Shown one piece after another: positions 26,730-34,987 of a stretch of 64,000 nucleotides of DNA. The DNA is from Chitinophaga costaii. GTDB lineage: Bacteria; Bacteroidota; Bacteroidia; Chitinophagales; Chitinophagaceae. The DNA lies in the NCBI RefSeq assembly GCF_900094705.1, contig NZ_FMAR01000003.1, forward strand, positions 124,001 through 188,000, in the 5' to 3' direction. Both the position numbers and the translations under genes were made by a program. The notes below the pieces were generated by a model. That model was given only the letters and a program-made list of their open reading frames with translations. It searched no databases and was not told the DNA's origin. How positions within the stretch are numbered: the stretch's first letter is position 1; the number at the start of each line of letters is the position of its first letter.

Positions 26730-28172
26730 ATGAAAAAAATTATCATGATAGGCATGGCTGCTCTGGTTGCATTATCCCTGCAAGCGTGCCGTAAAATGCT
26801 AGATATTAAGCCTAATGACCGTTTGCTGGAGGATGCTGTTTTCGGTGAACGGAATGGCGTGTATGGTGTTTTAAATGGTATTTATACCAGTATGGCTGCC
26901 GCCGATAGTTATGGGCAGGGTTTTACGATGACTGTGCCAGACCTCCTGGCACAGTACTACAGTAGTTACCAGTCCTCTTATAACTCTCTCGTACAAGGAA
27001 ATTACGTTGGATCTGATGTACACCTTCTTACGGACTCTTTATGGTCTTCTTCCTATAACCTGGTGCTGCAAACAAATATACTTATGGGACATGTTAAACG
27101 TGATCAGGGTAATGGTCTTACGGAAAGCGACCGGAACATACTGCTGGGGGAAACCCATGCAATCCGCGCTTTCCTGCATTTCGACCTGCTCCGGCTTTTC
27201 GGTCCAGTGTATTCAATAGATTCCAATGCAATTTCCATCCCGTATAATACTGGTGAGATTCAACAAATTTATAAAATTCTTCCCGCTGTGGATGTTATGC
27301 GCCAGATTCAGTCGGATCTGGATAGTGCCGCAAGCTACCTTGCCAACGATCCTGTGATTACAAATGGAATCACAAATACATTTGACATTGTTGTAGGAAA
27401 TAATTTTATGCAACGCCGTAACCTTCGCCTCAATTATTATGCAGTAAGGGCTTTGCAAGCCCGGGTAGCGCTTTACCGTGGCGATAAAGCTTCGGCGCAA
27501 GTCTTTGCGCAGGAAGTGATCACTAAAACAGATACCATTTTTACCTGGGCACCATCGGATGCTTCACTGCCTGGATCGGTAAATCAAGACCTTACATTTT
27601 CTTCAGAAATAATTTTTGGCCTATTTAACAGTGGGCTGTACAATTCGTACCGGTCCCTTTTTTCCCCTTCCAATGCAACTGTATTAAAGCCCGATGAGAA
27701 CGGATTACTTTCCTTCTACGAAAAAAATATCAACGATTTCCGCTACCGGGGCTGGTGGCGGCAAGATCCGAATGGGGTGCAGAAATCCAGAACGTTTTAC
27801 AGGTATGTTGAACCAACCACCAATGCTGCTAATCCTAACCCTATTCAATTATATATGCAACCCCTCATCCGGCTTTCTGAGGTGTATTACATCGCTGCAG
27901 AAACAGCCCCTGATCCAGTTACCGCTGTGGATCTATTGAATACGGTAAGGTTGCACCGTGGACTCTCTTCCCTGGATGCAAATACGGATCTAAATAAAGA
28001 GATCGCCAACGAGTACCGTAAAGATTTTTGGGGAGAAGGCCAGTTATTTTACTATTACAAGCGGAAAAATGCTCTTACTATTCCTACGACTGCAGGAACG
28101 GGTACAACCATTTCGTTTATTTCAAGCCGTTATGTAATTCCGCTGCCCTTAAGCGAATCGCTGAACCGGTAA
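26730..28172 (+). CDS. SusD/RagB-family outer-membrane lipoprotein
   Basis: Surface lipoprotein that lids the SusC barrel and binds the substrate, 480 residues. The lipobox LSLQAC puts the lipidated Cys at 20. The SusD pattern is clear: MLDIKPNDRLLEDAVF near the start, GETHAIRAFLHFDLLRLFGPV in the TPR region, and the C-terminal SRYVIPLPLSES. It is second after susC in an operon. The substrate cannot be inferred. Confidence 0.94.
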   Translation: MKKIIMIGMAALVALSLQACRKMLDIKPNDRLLEDAVFGERNGVYGVLNGIYTSMAAADSYGQGFTMTVPDLLAQYYSSYQSSYNSLVQGNYVGSDVHLLTDSLWSSSYNLVLQTNILMGHVKRDQGNGLTESDRNILLGETHAIRAFLHFDLLRLFGPVYSIDSNAISIPYNTGEIQQIYKILPAVDVMRQIQSDLDSAASYLANDPVITNGITNTFDIVVGNNFMQRRNLRLNYYAVRALQARVALYRGDKASAQVFAQEVITKTDTIFTWAPSDASLPGSVNQDLTFSSEIIFGLFNSGLYNSYRSLFSPSNATVLKPDENGLLSFYEKNINDFRYRGWWRQDPNGVQKSRTFYRYVEPTTNAANPNPIQLYMQPLIRLSEVYYIAAETAPDPVTAVDLLNTVRLHRGLSSLDANTDLNKEIANEYRKDFWGEGQLFYYYKRKNALTIPTTAGTGTTISFISSRYVIPLPLSESLNR

Positions 28173-28201
28173 TCCATCTTATTATTCCTAAAACGATCGT
28201 G

Positions 28202-28987
28202 ATGAAGAAGCTATTTTCATTCAATCTTTATAAAGGCTTGTTGCTGCTATTAATGCTAGGCGCCTGCAAAAAAGACCAGTTACCGCTTTACAGTGGTATC
28301 ACTAGTCTTTATTTTTACGAACCGCTTTATAGTTATGGTCGGGGATACGATTATCAAGTTTCTGATAGTGCAAATATTTATTTGGGATATACTCTTTCTG
28401 ATTCATTGTTGGTATTGCCCATTAAACTATTGGGAGAAGCTTCTAAAGCAGACCGGCCTTACGTATTAACAGTGGTGAAAGATTCTACCACCGCTCAGGA
28501 AAATGTGGATTATACCCTTACGGCTAAAGGGGTTATCCCGGCAAATACCTTTTCGGATACCATTTTTATTAAGATTAAGAACCGCAATTTATGGTTACAG
28601 GGGCTTTCCTATCAATTGGTACTACACCTGGAGTCTAATAGTCAGTTCAATATGAATTTAACAGCAGTGAAGGGTGGATATGCCAACAACTCAGTATGGA
28701 ATCCATCCCGGTTTAAAATTAATTTTCTCTACTCCATTTCCAAACCCAATTATTGGGATGATAATATAGATTATCTCGGCACTTTCAGCACAAATAAACT
28801 CCGGCTAATGGTCATCTATTTAAAATTGTCATTGAAAAAAGTATTGATACAAGGCGCTGCATATAATGCAAGTGATATAAGAGCGGATGCTGTGAAATTT
28901 AATAATTATCTGAAAAGCGAGGCTGAAAAGGGAAACATTATTAGGGAGATAGATGGTAGCCCTATGCTGATGGGACCTAGGGCTTAA
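28202..28987 (+). CDS. DUF4843-domain lipoprotein
   Basis: 261-residue lipoprotein with lipobox LMLGAC (Cys22). The remaining sequence fits DUF4843: LPIKLLGEASKADRPYVLTV, ENVDYTLTAKGVIPANTF, then FIKIKNRNLWLQGLSYQLVLHLE. The ATG at 28202 is used because it begins the signal peptide; an open frame upstream overlaps susD and is not coding. In Bacteroidota this family regularly sits behind SusC/SusD and before a PKD-like lipoprotein, as here, and probably forms an extra surface component of the uptake complex. Confidence 0.88.
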   Translation: MKKLFSFNLYKGLLLLLMLGACKKDQLPLYSGITSLYFYEPLYSYGRGYDYQVSDSANIYLGYTLSDSLLVLPIKLLGEASKADRPYVLTVVKDSTTAQENVDYTLTAKGVIPANTFSDTIFIKIKNRNLWLQGLSYQLVLHLESNSQFNMNLTAVKGGYANNSVWNPSRFKINFLYSISKPNYWDDNIDYLGTFSTNKLRLMVIYLKLSLKKVLIQGAAYNASDIRADAVKFNNYLKSEAEKGNIIREIDGSPMLMGPRA

Positions 28988-29032
28988 TACCCAATGCCCA
29001 ATTCAATTTCTCAATATAAATTTAAATATTAC

Positions 29033-30550
29033 ATGTTACGAACCACTATATCCCGGCGTATGTCCGTTGTGCTGCTCCCATTGTTGCTCTTGGTATTGTC
29101 ATGCTCCAGGAAGTTGGATCAGCCAGACCTGAAGCCCATTAATATGCCAAAGGTAGCTGGTTTGGATAGTATCTATTATGTAAATATTGGCGATACGCTG
29201 CGTATTAATCCCCAACTTACCGGTGGGGAAGCCAATTTACTTGATACCAGCCGTTACCTTGTTGAATGGTCCAAGTTAAAAGATAATCAAACAGATTCCA
29301 CTTACCGGAGTAATGACCTTCAGTATGTACCCAACTTGGATGACGCCGGCAATTCCACTTGGTATTACCGTATCACAGATAAAAAGCTGGGTGTCTTCAC
29401 CCAACAACAATTTGAGATATCTGTCGTTATACCCACGCAGGCAGGATGGTACGTGCTATCTGATATTGGTAATAACAGTTCCCGGTTAGATATGTTAAGC
29501 TATAACGTGTTTTCCGGTTATGCTGCCATACCGGATATTATCGGAAAAATGGGATCGACCTATCAATTACGGGGCAAACCCAGGAGCGTAGATTTTGCAT
29601 ATACTTTAATGGCCCTTCCCCAGGTTGCTACGATTGTAATAACCGATCAGGATGCCGTATTTCTGGATCCAGATGGCCTTTCCATTGTAGGAAAGGTGGA
29701 GGATGACTTCTCTTTGTCCAGCAATTTCAGCCCGGCCACATATAATGGCATTTATTCTTTTTATGCGGCTTTGTTAAATGTAGGAGGGCAACTGTATTAT
29801 TCCGATGGGGATTTATTCGGAGATGCGGCTGGGCCAGTGCCACGTTCTGCCACCGACAATTCACCCATGCACATATCGCCGCTCTTTGCCTGCAGCACGG
29901 ATTATTTTTATATGTATAATATGGATATGATCTTGTTTGACATGGATAGCCAATCCTTTTTAAGAAGTCAAAACCTGTATTATTCATCCAGCTATCCGGT
30001 ATTTATGGGTAAAGGTGAGTTGTTTAATTTTCAAATTAAAAAGAAACTAATGGCGCTGACGTATACGGGATATAATGGAGGGGAATTTTATGCAGTATTG
30101 GAGGACAATGATACAGCAGCCTATTACCTGGCGATTTTTAAAGCAAATGGTAGTCAACGTTATTTTGCTCAGTTGAATGTAATCGGCATTGATCAGGCGG
30201 ATCATTTTGCGGTAGGCACCGAGTTTGGGTATTTGTTTTATACCGTGGGTAGCCAGGTATATGAGTTTGATGCCATTAATCAGGTAAATAAAATGGTAGC
30301 TGACCTGGGGGATAAGCAGATTAGTTATATAGGCATACCCACTTTCCCGATTTCCATTAACGGCGATAGCCATAAAGAAGATCTTTCCCGTAAGCTACTT
30401 ATCTGCAGTTATGATGCAGCAGACCAGGAACATTCCGGCACCATTGGCATTTACAATATTCCCGCTGCCAATGCCCCCTTGCAACTTAAGGAAAGTTATA
30501 CAGGGTTTGGAAAAATAGTGTCGCTATCATACCGGGAAAATATTGAGTAA
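29033..30550 (+). CDS. PKD-like family lipoprotein
   Basis: 505 residues with lipobox VLSC (Cys24) and a start at MLRTTISRRM. The N-terminal part has two beta-sandwich (PKD-like) modules (IYYVNIGDTLRINPQLTGG, then NDLQYVPNLDDAGNSTWYY). The rest is a beta-rich repeat array with Tyr-Tyr/Gly motifs (GWYVLSDIG, GFGKIVSLSYRENIE at the end), plausibly a propeller. It closes the operon. The family co-occurs with SusC/SusD and DUF4843 and is probably surface-exposed and substrate-binding. No terminator was seen directly after the stop. Confidence 0.8.
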   Translation: MLRTTISRRMSVVLLPLLLLVLSCSRKLDQPDLKPINMPKVAGLDSIYYVNIGDTLRINPQLTGGEANLLDTSRYLVEWSKLKDNQTDSTYRSNDLQYVPNLDDAGNSTWYYRITDKKLGVFTQQQFEISVVIPTQAGWYVLSDIGNNSSRLDMLSYNVFSGYAAIPDIIGKMGSTYQLRGKPRSVDFAYTLMALPQVATIVITDQDAVFLDPDGLSIVGKVEDDFSLSSNFSPATYNGIYSFYAALLNVGGQLYYSDGDLFGDAAGPVPRSATDNSPMHISPLFACSTDYFYMYNMDMILFDMDSQSFLRSQNLYYSSSYPVFMGKGELFNFQIKKKLMALTYTGYNGGEFYAVLEDNDTAAYYLAIFKANGSQRYFAQLNVIGIDQADHFAVGTEFGYLFYTVGSQVYEFDAINQVNKMVADLGDKQISYIGIPTFPISINGDSHKEDLSRKLLICSYDAADQEHSGTIGIYNIPAANAPLQLKESYTGFGKIVSLSYRENIE

Positions 30551-30699
30551 TCATTGTATAGCCAGGTGGTGATGACAGTACTACTAATACTTTTTTATAG
30601 GTAATAGGAGCATGGCTTTTATCCTTACGTAGGGTGGAGGGCCAGATCTTAATAAAGGGAAATATAGTGGGTAGTGCGCATGGAGATGTATGTTTTGTT

Positions 30700-30958
30700 T
30701 TGGATATATTGGCACCAGCGTGTTTATTAAGTTGCAACCGAAGCCCTGCGCCATAACAGGGTGCACCGTTTTATACCGCTCCTCCGTATTTAGCTGAATG
30801 GAAGATGCATTGATGAACACCACCCCGCCCAGGAGGCCATCTTGTGATACCTGGAAGCGTTCCACTGCTTCGAGATAAATCATATCGCTGCCCCTGTATC
30901 TGCCTTGTATGTTTCCCCTGCCGGTGTTAAATTTATGGACCATGCAGGCCATCAACAC
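30700..30958 (-). pseudogene. Remnant of a D15/BamA-like outer-membrane barrel
   Basis: From about 30940 the minus strand reads NTGRGNIQGRYRGSDMIYLE, AVERFQVSQDGLLGGVVFINA, then YKTVHPVMAQGF: the last part of a D15-type barrel like the intact one at 14.4 kb. The frame then shifts; the neighbouring frame gives RLQLNKHAGANISK, the expected next strand, and homology ends. N-terminal signal and most strands are missing, so this is a dead fragment. It lies antisense to the tail of the first SusC locus. Confidence 0.65.
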
Positions 30959-31149
30959 CTATTCAACTACTGTAGTGATATAGCACGGTGAAGGCATTTT
31001 AATAATCTTTAACACAGCGGTTAACACTCGATAACAGTGTAAGGGTCGGTCTGGCACACTTTTCTCATTATAACAAGTGATCACGCCACTTGTACCGTCT
31101 GCAGCGGTTTGGTGCTATCCAACATCACCTATAAATAAAATATGCAGTC

Positions 31150-31281
31150 ATGAAAAAGTTAAAATATTTGATCATTGCCGCAGTAGTAGCAGCATCATTC
31201 AGTGGTTGTATGGTGGAAGAAAGAGGGGGATATTATCATCACCCGCACCATCATTATCACGATGGTTACCACCGGTATTAA
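31150..31281 (+). CDS. Small His-rich lipoprotein, 43 residues
   Basis: MKKLKYLIIAAVVAASFSGC is a clear lipoprotein signal with Cys20. The 24-residue mature part ends YYHHPHHHYHDGYHRY and holds seven His and five Tyr, so binding of a metal such as Ni, Cu or Zn at the cell surface or periplasm is likely by composition. The gene is followed by a strong intrinsic terminator eight bases past its stop, which supports real expression. Too short for usual gene callers. No neighbour suggests a pathway. The family is not recognised. Confidence 0.7.
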   Translation: MKKLKYLIIAAVVAASFSGCMVEERGGYYHHPHHHYHDGYHRY

Positions 31282-31288
31282 TGTTATG

Positions 31289-31329
31289 AAAATAAAATGC
31301 CTTCGCAAATTGCGAGGGCATTTTATTTT
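31289..31329 (+). terminator. Intrinsic terminator of the His-rich lipoprotein gene
   Basis: Nineteen paired bases with one wobble (AAAATAAAATGCCTTCGCA and its mate) around a three-base loop, ending TTTTATTTT. The A/T-symmetric flanks make it usable on both strands. Confidence 0.9.
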
Positions 31330-31605
31330 GGGGGAAGGGTTGTGTTCAGGTGACTGGTGCAGTAAAAAGTTACCTTTTTTCTTGTGTGGTGTCGCTATCT
31401 TATTTGCATACGAGGATATTTATTGCTGATGTAAATGCCGTGGATAGCAGGCATTCATTGCAGGAAGGCGTAAGGCGCTTTGCAGTAAGCATTACAAAGC
31501 TGGTAGGCATGGTCGGCTAAGCTAACCAGGTAATATATCTGGTGATTATATTAGTTGTTGCTTTGGCGCAAAACACTTGTATAACGGTACGCTTTCAAAA
31601 AATAA

Positions 31606-32217
31606 TCAGCAGGCTTTTGCAGCTGCGGTAGGGAGGAAAACTTTCTCCAGGTGGGCACTGTAATTGGCCAGGTCGCGCTCCACTTGCACATTTTTTTCCA
31701 CGTCGTGGAAGTGGATGCTTTCCAGGGGCGTCATTCCCGTAAAAGCGTTCATGCGATGGAATCCAAAGAGTACGCCTTCGTCTACGGATTTTTGCTGGAA
31801 AAATTCACCGGGCAGTGTAAATGCTTCCCGGGGTGCATTCCAGCTGGACGTTATCATGTATTTGCGACCGTGCAATTGTCCGCCGGTACCGTAATTGATC
31901 GCAGGATCTTTGGAGGAACGTCCGTCGCTATGGTAAATGCCGGCATTGTGTCCGGCGGTAAATACTTCGTCAATATACTTTTTAAAGCCGTGTGGAACCT
32001 GGAACCACCAGATAGGAGTGTGGTAGATCACTACATCTGCCCACACGTATTTGGCCACTTCTTCGGCCACCTCATAATCCTGCGTATTGCCGGTTTTCAC
32101 GGCAAAGCCTGGTTGCGCCTCGAAAAAGGCCGCAGTGGCTGCGGTCAGCGTTTGGTTAAAGCGGCCACTGGAGTGCGCAAACGCCTGGCCACCATTGATG
32201 ATAAATATGTTTGTCAT
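31606..32217 (-). CDS. NAD(P)H-dependent quinone reductase, MdaB/KefF-like
   Basis: Flavodoxin-fold FMN/FAD oxidoreductase of 203 residues from ATG 32217. IFIINGGQAFAHSSGRFNQT is the nucleotide/flavin-binding N-terminus, YHTPIWWFQVPHGFKKYIDE the conserved quinone-side segment, and FHRMNAFTGMTPLESIHFHD the MdaB-type C-terminal region. Such enzymes reduce quinones by two electrons and protect against oxidative stress. A LysR-type gene is divergent, 98 bases away, as usual for mdaB, but here it is truncated, so control may have been lost. Confidence 0.87.
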   Translation of the reverse strand: MTNIFIINGGQAFAHSSGRFNQTLTAATAAFFEAQPGFAVKTGNTQDYEVAEEVAKYVWADVVIYHTPIWWFQVPHGFKKYIDEVFTAGHNAGIYHSDGRSSKDPAINYGTGGQLHGRKYMITSSWNAPREAFTLPGEFFQQKSVDEGVLFGFHRMNAFTGMTPLESIHFHDVEKNVQVERDLANYSAHLEKVFLPTAAAKAC

Positions 32218-32238
32218 GTTTTTTTTATTGAACAATTA

Positions 32239-32246
32239 CAAAATTA
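32239..32246 (-). promoter_or_regulatory. -7 element of the quinone reductase gene
   Basis: On the minus strand TAATTTTG matches TAnnTTTG exactly, 22 bases before the start codon. The -33 part is weak. Confidence 0.4.
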
Positions 32247-32282
32247 CCACCTCCGGATGTATTATAGGAACAACATAATTAA

Positions 32283-32290
32283 TAGCTTTG
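32283..32290 (+). promoter_or_regulatory. -7 element of the truncated LysR gene
   Basis: TAGCTTTG is a perfect TAnnTTTG match, 25 bases before the ATG at 32316. It indicates the truncated gene may still be transcribed. Confidence 0.4.
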
Positions 32291-32315
32291 TATCAGAATT
32301 ATAATACTTAATCTT

Positions 32316-32477
32316 ATGGTAAACCTGGAGTGGTATCGCAGCTTTAAAGCCATTTACAAAACCGGTACCTTCACCGGCGCTGCGGAAATGTTATTTGTAT
32401 CGCAGCCGGACATTAGCCTGCATTATTCCTATGGTTGTCGCGCAAAAGCGAATGCTTTCCCGAAAACGATTTCGTAA
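32316..32477 (+). pseudogene. LysR-family regulator truncated to its helix-turn-helix
   Basis: 53 codons: MVNLEWYRSFKAIYKTGTFT, then GAAEMLFVSQPDISLH, which is the standard LysR winged-helix N-terminus. Homology stops at about residue 36 and the frame ends at a TAA (32475-32477) in unrelated sequence. The about 200-residue inducer-binding domain is absent and nothing like it follows. The position, divergent from the quinone reductase, is that of its usual regulator, and a good -7 box is retained. Best read as a deletion pseudogene that may still make a DNA-binding stub. Confidence 0.8.
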
Positions 32478-32765
32478 ATAAAAACAACGGAAGTACAACT
32501 AGAGCCGCATGTTCGTTACTATTTTTTCTGCCTGTCAATTCCTGAAGTCTAAACACCCGTAACTAACCAAAGAGGAAGCACCTGCGCCGGCAGGTGAAGT
32601 AGACTTTTATTGCCCCAATGTTTACACAAAACCAATGCAGCTTGCCAGCAGCATGTTTCGTAAACCCTTTCCATATGCCTCCGGGGCACGGACAGGCCTT
32701 TTCATGCTTTGCAAGTAAACACTTACACAACATACACGATAACACTTAAATACCAATTCCCGATT

Positions 32766-33083
32766 ATGACAAAACAATTTACACTACTTATTACCTTCTT
32801 ACTGGTAAGCGTACTGGCTGTGGCGCAGCAACGGCTAGTGAGCACGCTTACTAGCTTCTCCACCGACAACTACTTCTATGACCGTATCATAGAGAAAAAC
32901 GATTTTTACAATAAAGGTGTAGTGACCAATTCGGGTAACACCTTTACCATTTCACCCTATCATGTACTCTGGCCTATCATTAACAGCGATATCCAGCTAA
33001 ACATAGACGGGCATATCAATCAGAATTTAGGTTACTCCGGTTCTGAAACAAATGTTCCGGCACTGGACCAAATTCCTGGATAG
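32766..33083 (+). pseudogene. Chimeric ORF: signal peptide joined to a SusD C-terminus
   Basis: 105 codons. The first 20 form a signal peptide (VSVLAVAQ). From about residue 38 the sequence is the end of a SusD protein: RIIEKNDFYNKGVV, FTISPYHVLWPIINSDIQLN, HINQNLGYSGSETNV. In SusD this HVLWPI-type block closes a protein of 450-550 residues, so the body is missing. The short stretch between (RLVSTLTSFSTDNY) matches neither. The most likely history is a deletion that fused the start of another exported protein to a susD end. Confidence 0.65.
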
Positions 33084-33261
33084 GAAGATGTACATCACAT
33101 GCAAAAAGCGACCAGGAGGATGTTTATTCTCTAGTTTTATTGGCGCCGGATCTCCCACATCGGTCCGGCGCTTTGTATATCGAACATTCCTCAACGTCGA
33201 TGCATGTGAAAAGCCGCACCCGGAGAGGATGCGGCTTTGTTATGATAGCATGTTGATCTGC

Positions 33262-33295
33262 ATTAAAATGAAGAGGCCACCTATGGGGTGACCTC
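33262..33295 (-). terminator. Intrinsic terminator of the second SusC/SusD locus
   Basis: On the minus strand GAGGTCACC and GGTGGCCTC pair over 9 bp (one wobble), followed by TTCATTTTAAT. It begins 36 bases past the susD stop. A second hairpin (AAAGCCGCA / TGCGGCTTT, 33209-33238) lies just beyond. Confidence 0.6.
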
Positions 33296-33331
33296 CATTA
33301 CATGGTTCCGTTATATTTGGGTTAAACAATA

Positions 33332-34960
33332 TTAAGGTTTCTTGTCCCACCATAGCCGTGTACCGCCGTTGTCAGCTCCTCCCAACAGGGAGATGCCGTT
33401 TTGCAACTGGGCGCCGTTGGTATTGTATTCCTGCTGCGGGTAGGGCAGGCGGCGGATCTGGATATCCGTATTAATGAGTCCTCCGCTTAAATTATTTTTC
33501 ACCGGGAACAAGCGGGGGTAACGGGTACGGCGAAATTCCGTCCAGGCTTCCTGGCCTTCGGGGAACATTGCTATCCATTTCTGGGTAATAATGCGTTCCT
33601 GTTTTTCTTCCGTGGATGCAGCATCGTTCCATTGTATGGTAATGGTGGAAGGGCTGGGCAGGTTGTTGGCGCTGTTTTTTGGATCGGTGTAGGCAGCAGG
33701 TACACTTGTATTGTCGGTGAGATAAGCGCCGGAGCTTGCGTTCCATTGCAACATGGAAGTGGTAATACCGGTTTCATACAGCGTTTTTGCATCACCCCCG
33801 GTATTAGACCAACCATTTAACGCTGCTTCCGCGCGCAGAAAATATACTTCGGCAGCAGTCATTAATACTACCGGAGCGTTAATGTTAAATGTAGAAGTGC
33901 TTAGTTGGGAATAGCCCTGGTAATCACTTTTCTGATTAGAGGCGGTAACACCGCCAATGCGGATCCCTTTATAAACGGCTCCCACCGTAGCGTCGGTGCT
34001 GGTATTCATGTAGCGGCTAATGCGCGGGTCCTTATAGCCCGTCATGTAGCTCTGGATGGCGGCATTGATGCGGATGTCGCCCCAGTTCTGGGAAATGAAT
34101 ACCAGCGGGTTGGTAAGACCGGCGTCTGAAGTGAGTAACTGGAAGTTGTCGCTGTTAGTCGTGATTACACCTCCATTCGCCGGATCTAGGGCCTTTTGTC
34201 CCTGTTCTTTTGCCATGGCGGCGTCTGCATACAAAATATGAATGGCCAGGCGCAAACGCAGTGAATTGGCAAAGTGCAGCCATTGGGTCAAGTTGCCACC
34301 ATACACGGCGTCGTACTTGGTGGAGTCTACGGGTATTTTTTGGCCGGAAGCAATAAACGAACGCAGGTTATTGCTGGCAGAATCTAACTCCAGGAAGAAA
34401 CGTTTGTAAATTTCTTCCTGGCTATCATACGCGATATCGGTTTTAGACTGGCCTGCTTTGCTGTAAGGAATGGGTCCGTAAATGTCGGTTACGCGGCTCA
34501 TTGCCTCTACCTGCGTAATCTGGGCAATGGCCCAGATAGCGGGGAAATTTGTTTCCAGACCCGTGGAACGCAGCTTGGCCACCTGCGCCATCACGTTCAG
34601 ATAACCTACTTTAAAGGCTTCTCCATTCCAGCCGGTTACCATGAAATAGTTCAGGTTATTTTGCCCGCCATTGAAAACCGTGGGCGACATGAAATAACCG
34701 GAAAAGCAATCTGCGTTAAGATTTTGTTGTACCTGGTAAGAGTTGGGATCGCCACCGCCGGAGAAATTATAAATGGAACGCTGCGCGGACTTAAGGTAAG
34801 AAAGGTTGTTAAAGTCACCACTCAGTTGGTCATCTGTAAGACCGGTATTGTCGCTGTTATAGCGTTCAAAATTTTTGGTACACGCACTAAGCCCCAGCAC
34901 AATGGTAGCAGTTATTCCCAGTAGACCGGCGCGTTTTAGTATGATATGTAAAAGATTCAT
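33332..34960 (-). CDS. SusD/RagB-family nutrient-binding lipoprotein (SusD_2-like)
   Basis: 542 residues from ATG 34960, lipobox VLGLSAC (Cys27). NSDNTGLTDDQLSGDFNNL at the mature start, AIWAIAQITQVEAMSRVTDIYG, GPIPYSK and WLHFANSLRLRLAIHI, then EAWTEFRRTRYPRLFPV near the end, place it in the SusD_2-like branch that often goes with peptide or unknown-nutrient uptake rather than glycans. It is 27 bases after susC on the same strand and last in its operon. Confidence 0.93.
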   Translation of the reverse strand: MNLLHIILKRAGLLGITATIVLGLSACTKNFERYNSDNTGLTDDQLSGDFNNLSYLKSAQRSIYNFSGGGDPNSYQVQQNLNADCFSGYFMSPTVFNGGQNNLNYFMVTGWNGEAFKVGYLNVMAQVAKLRSTGLETNFPAIWAIAQITQVEAMSRVTDIYGPIPYSKAGQSKTDIAYDSQEEIYKRFFLELDSASNNLRSFIASGQKIPVDSTKYDAVYGGNLTQWLHFANSLRLRLAIHILYADAAMAKEQGQKALDPANGGVITTNSDNFQLLTSDAGLTNPLVFISQNWGDIRINAAIQSYMTGYKDPRISRYMNTSTDATVGAVYKGIRIGGVTASNQKSDYQGYSQLSTSTFNINAPVVLMTAAEVYFLRAEAALNGWSNTGGDAKTLYETGITTSMLQWNASSGAYLTDNTSVPAAYTDPKNSANNLPSPSTITIQWNDAASTEEKQERIITQKWIAMFPEGQEAWTEFRRTRYPRLFPVKNNLSGGLINTDIQIRRLPYPQQEYNTNGAQLQNGISLLGGADNGGTRLWWDKKP

Positions 34961-34987
34961 GGAAGTCTTTTTTGTCGTCAATAAAAA

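Noticed and set aside
28028..28201. N-terminal extension of the DUF4843 gene
   Set aside because: The extension overlaps the end of susD out of frame, and a lipoprotein signal begins at 28202.
33052..33291. 79-codon open frame after the chimeric SusD ORF
   Set aside because: Overlaps a terminator hairpin region and has no domain features.
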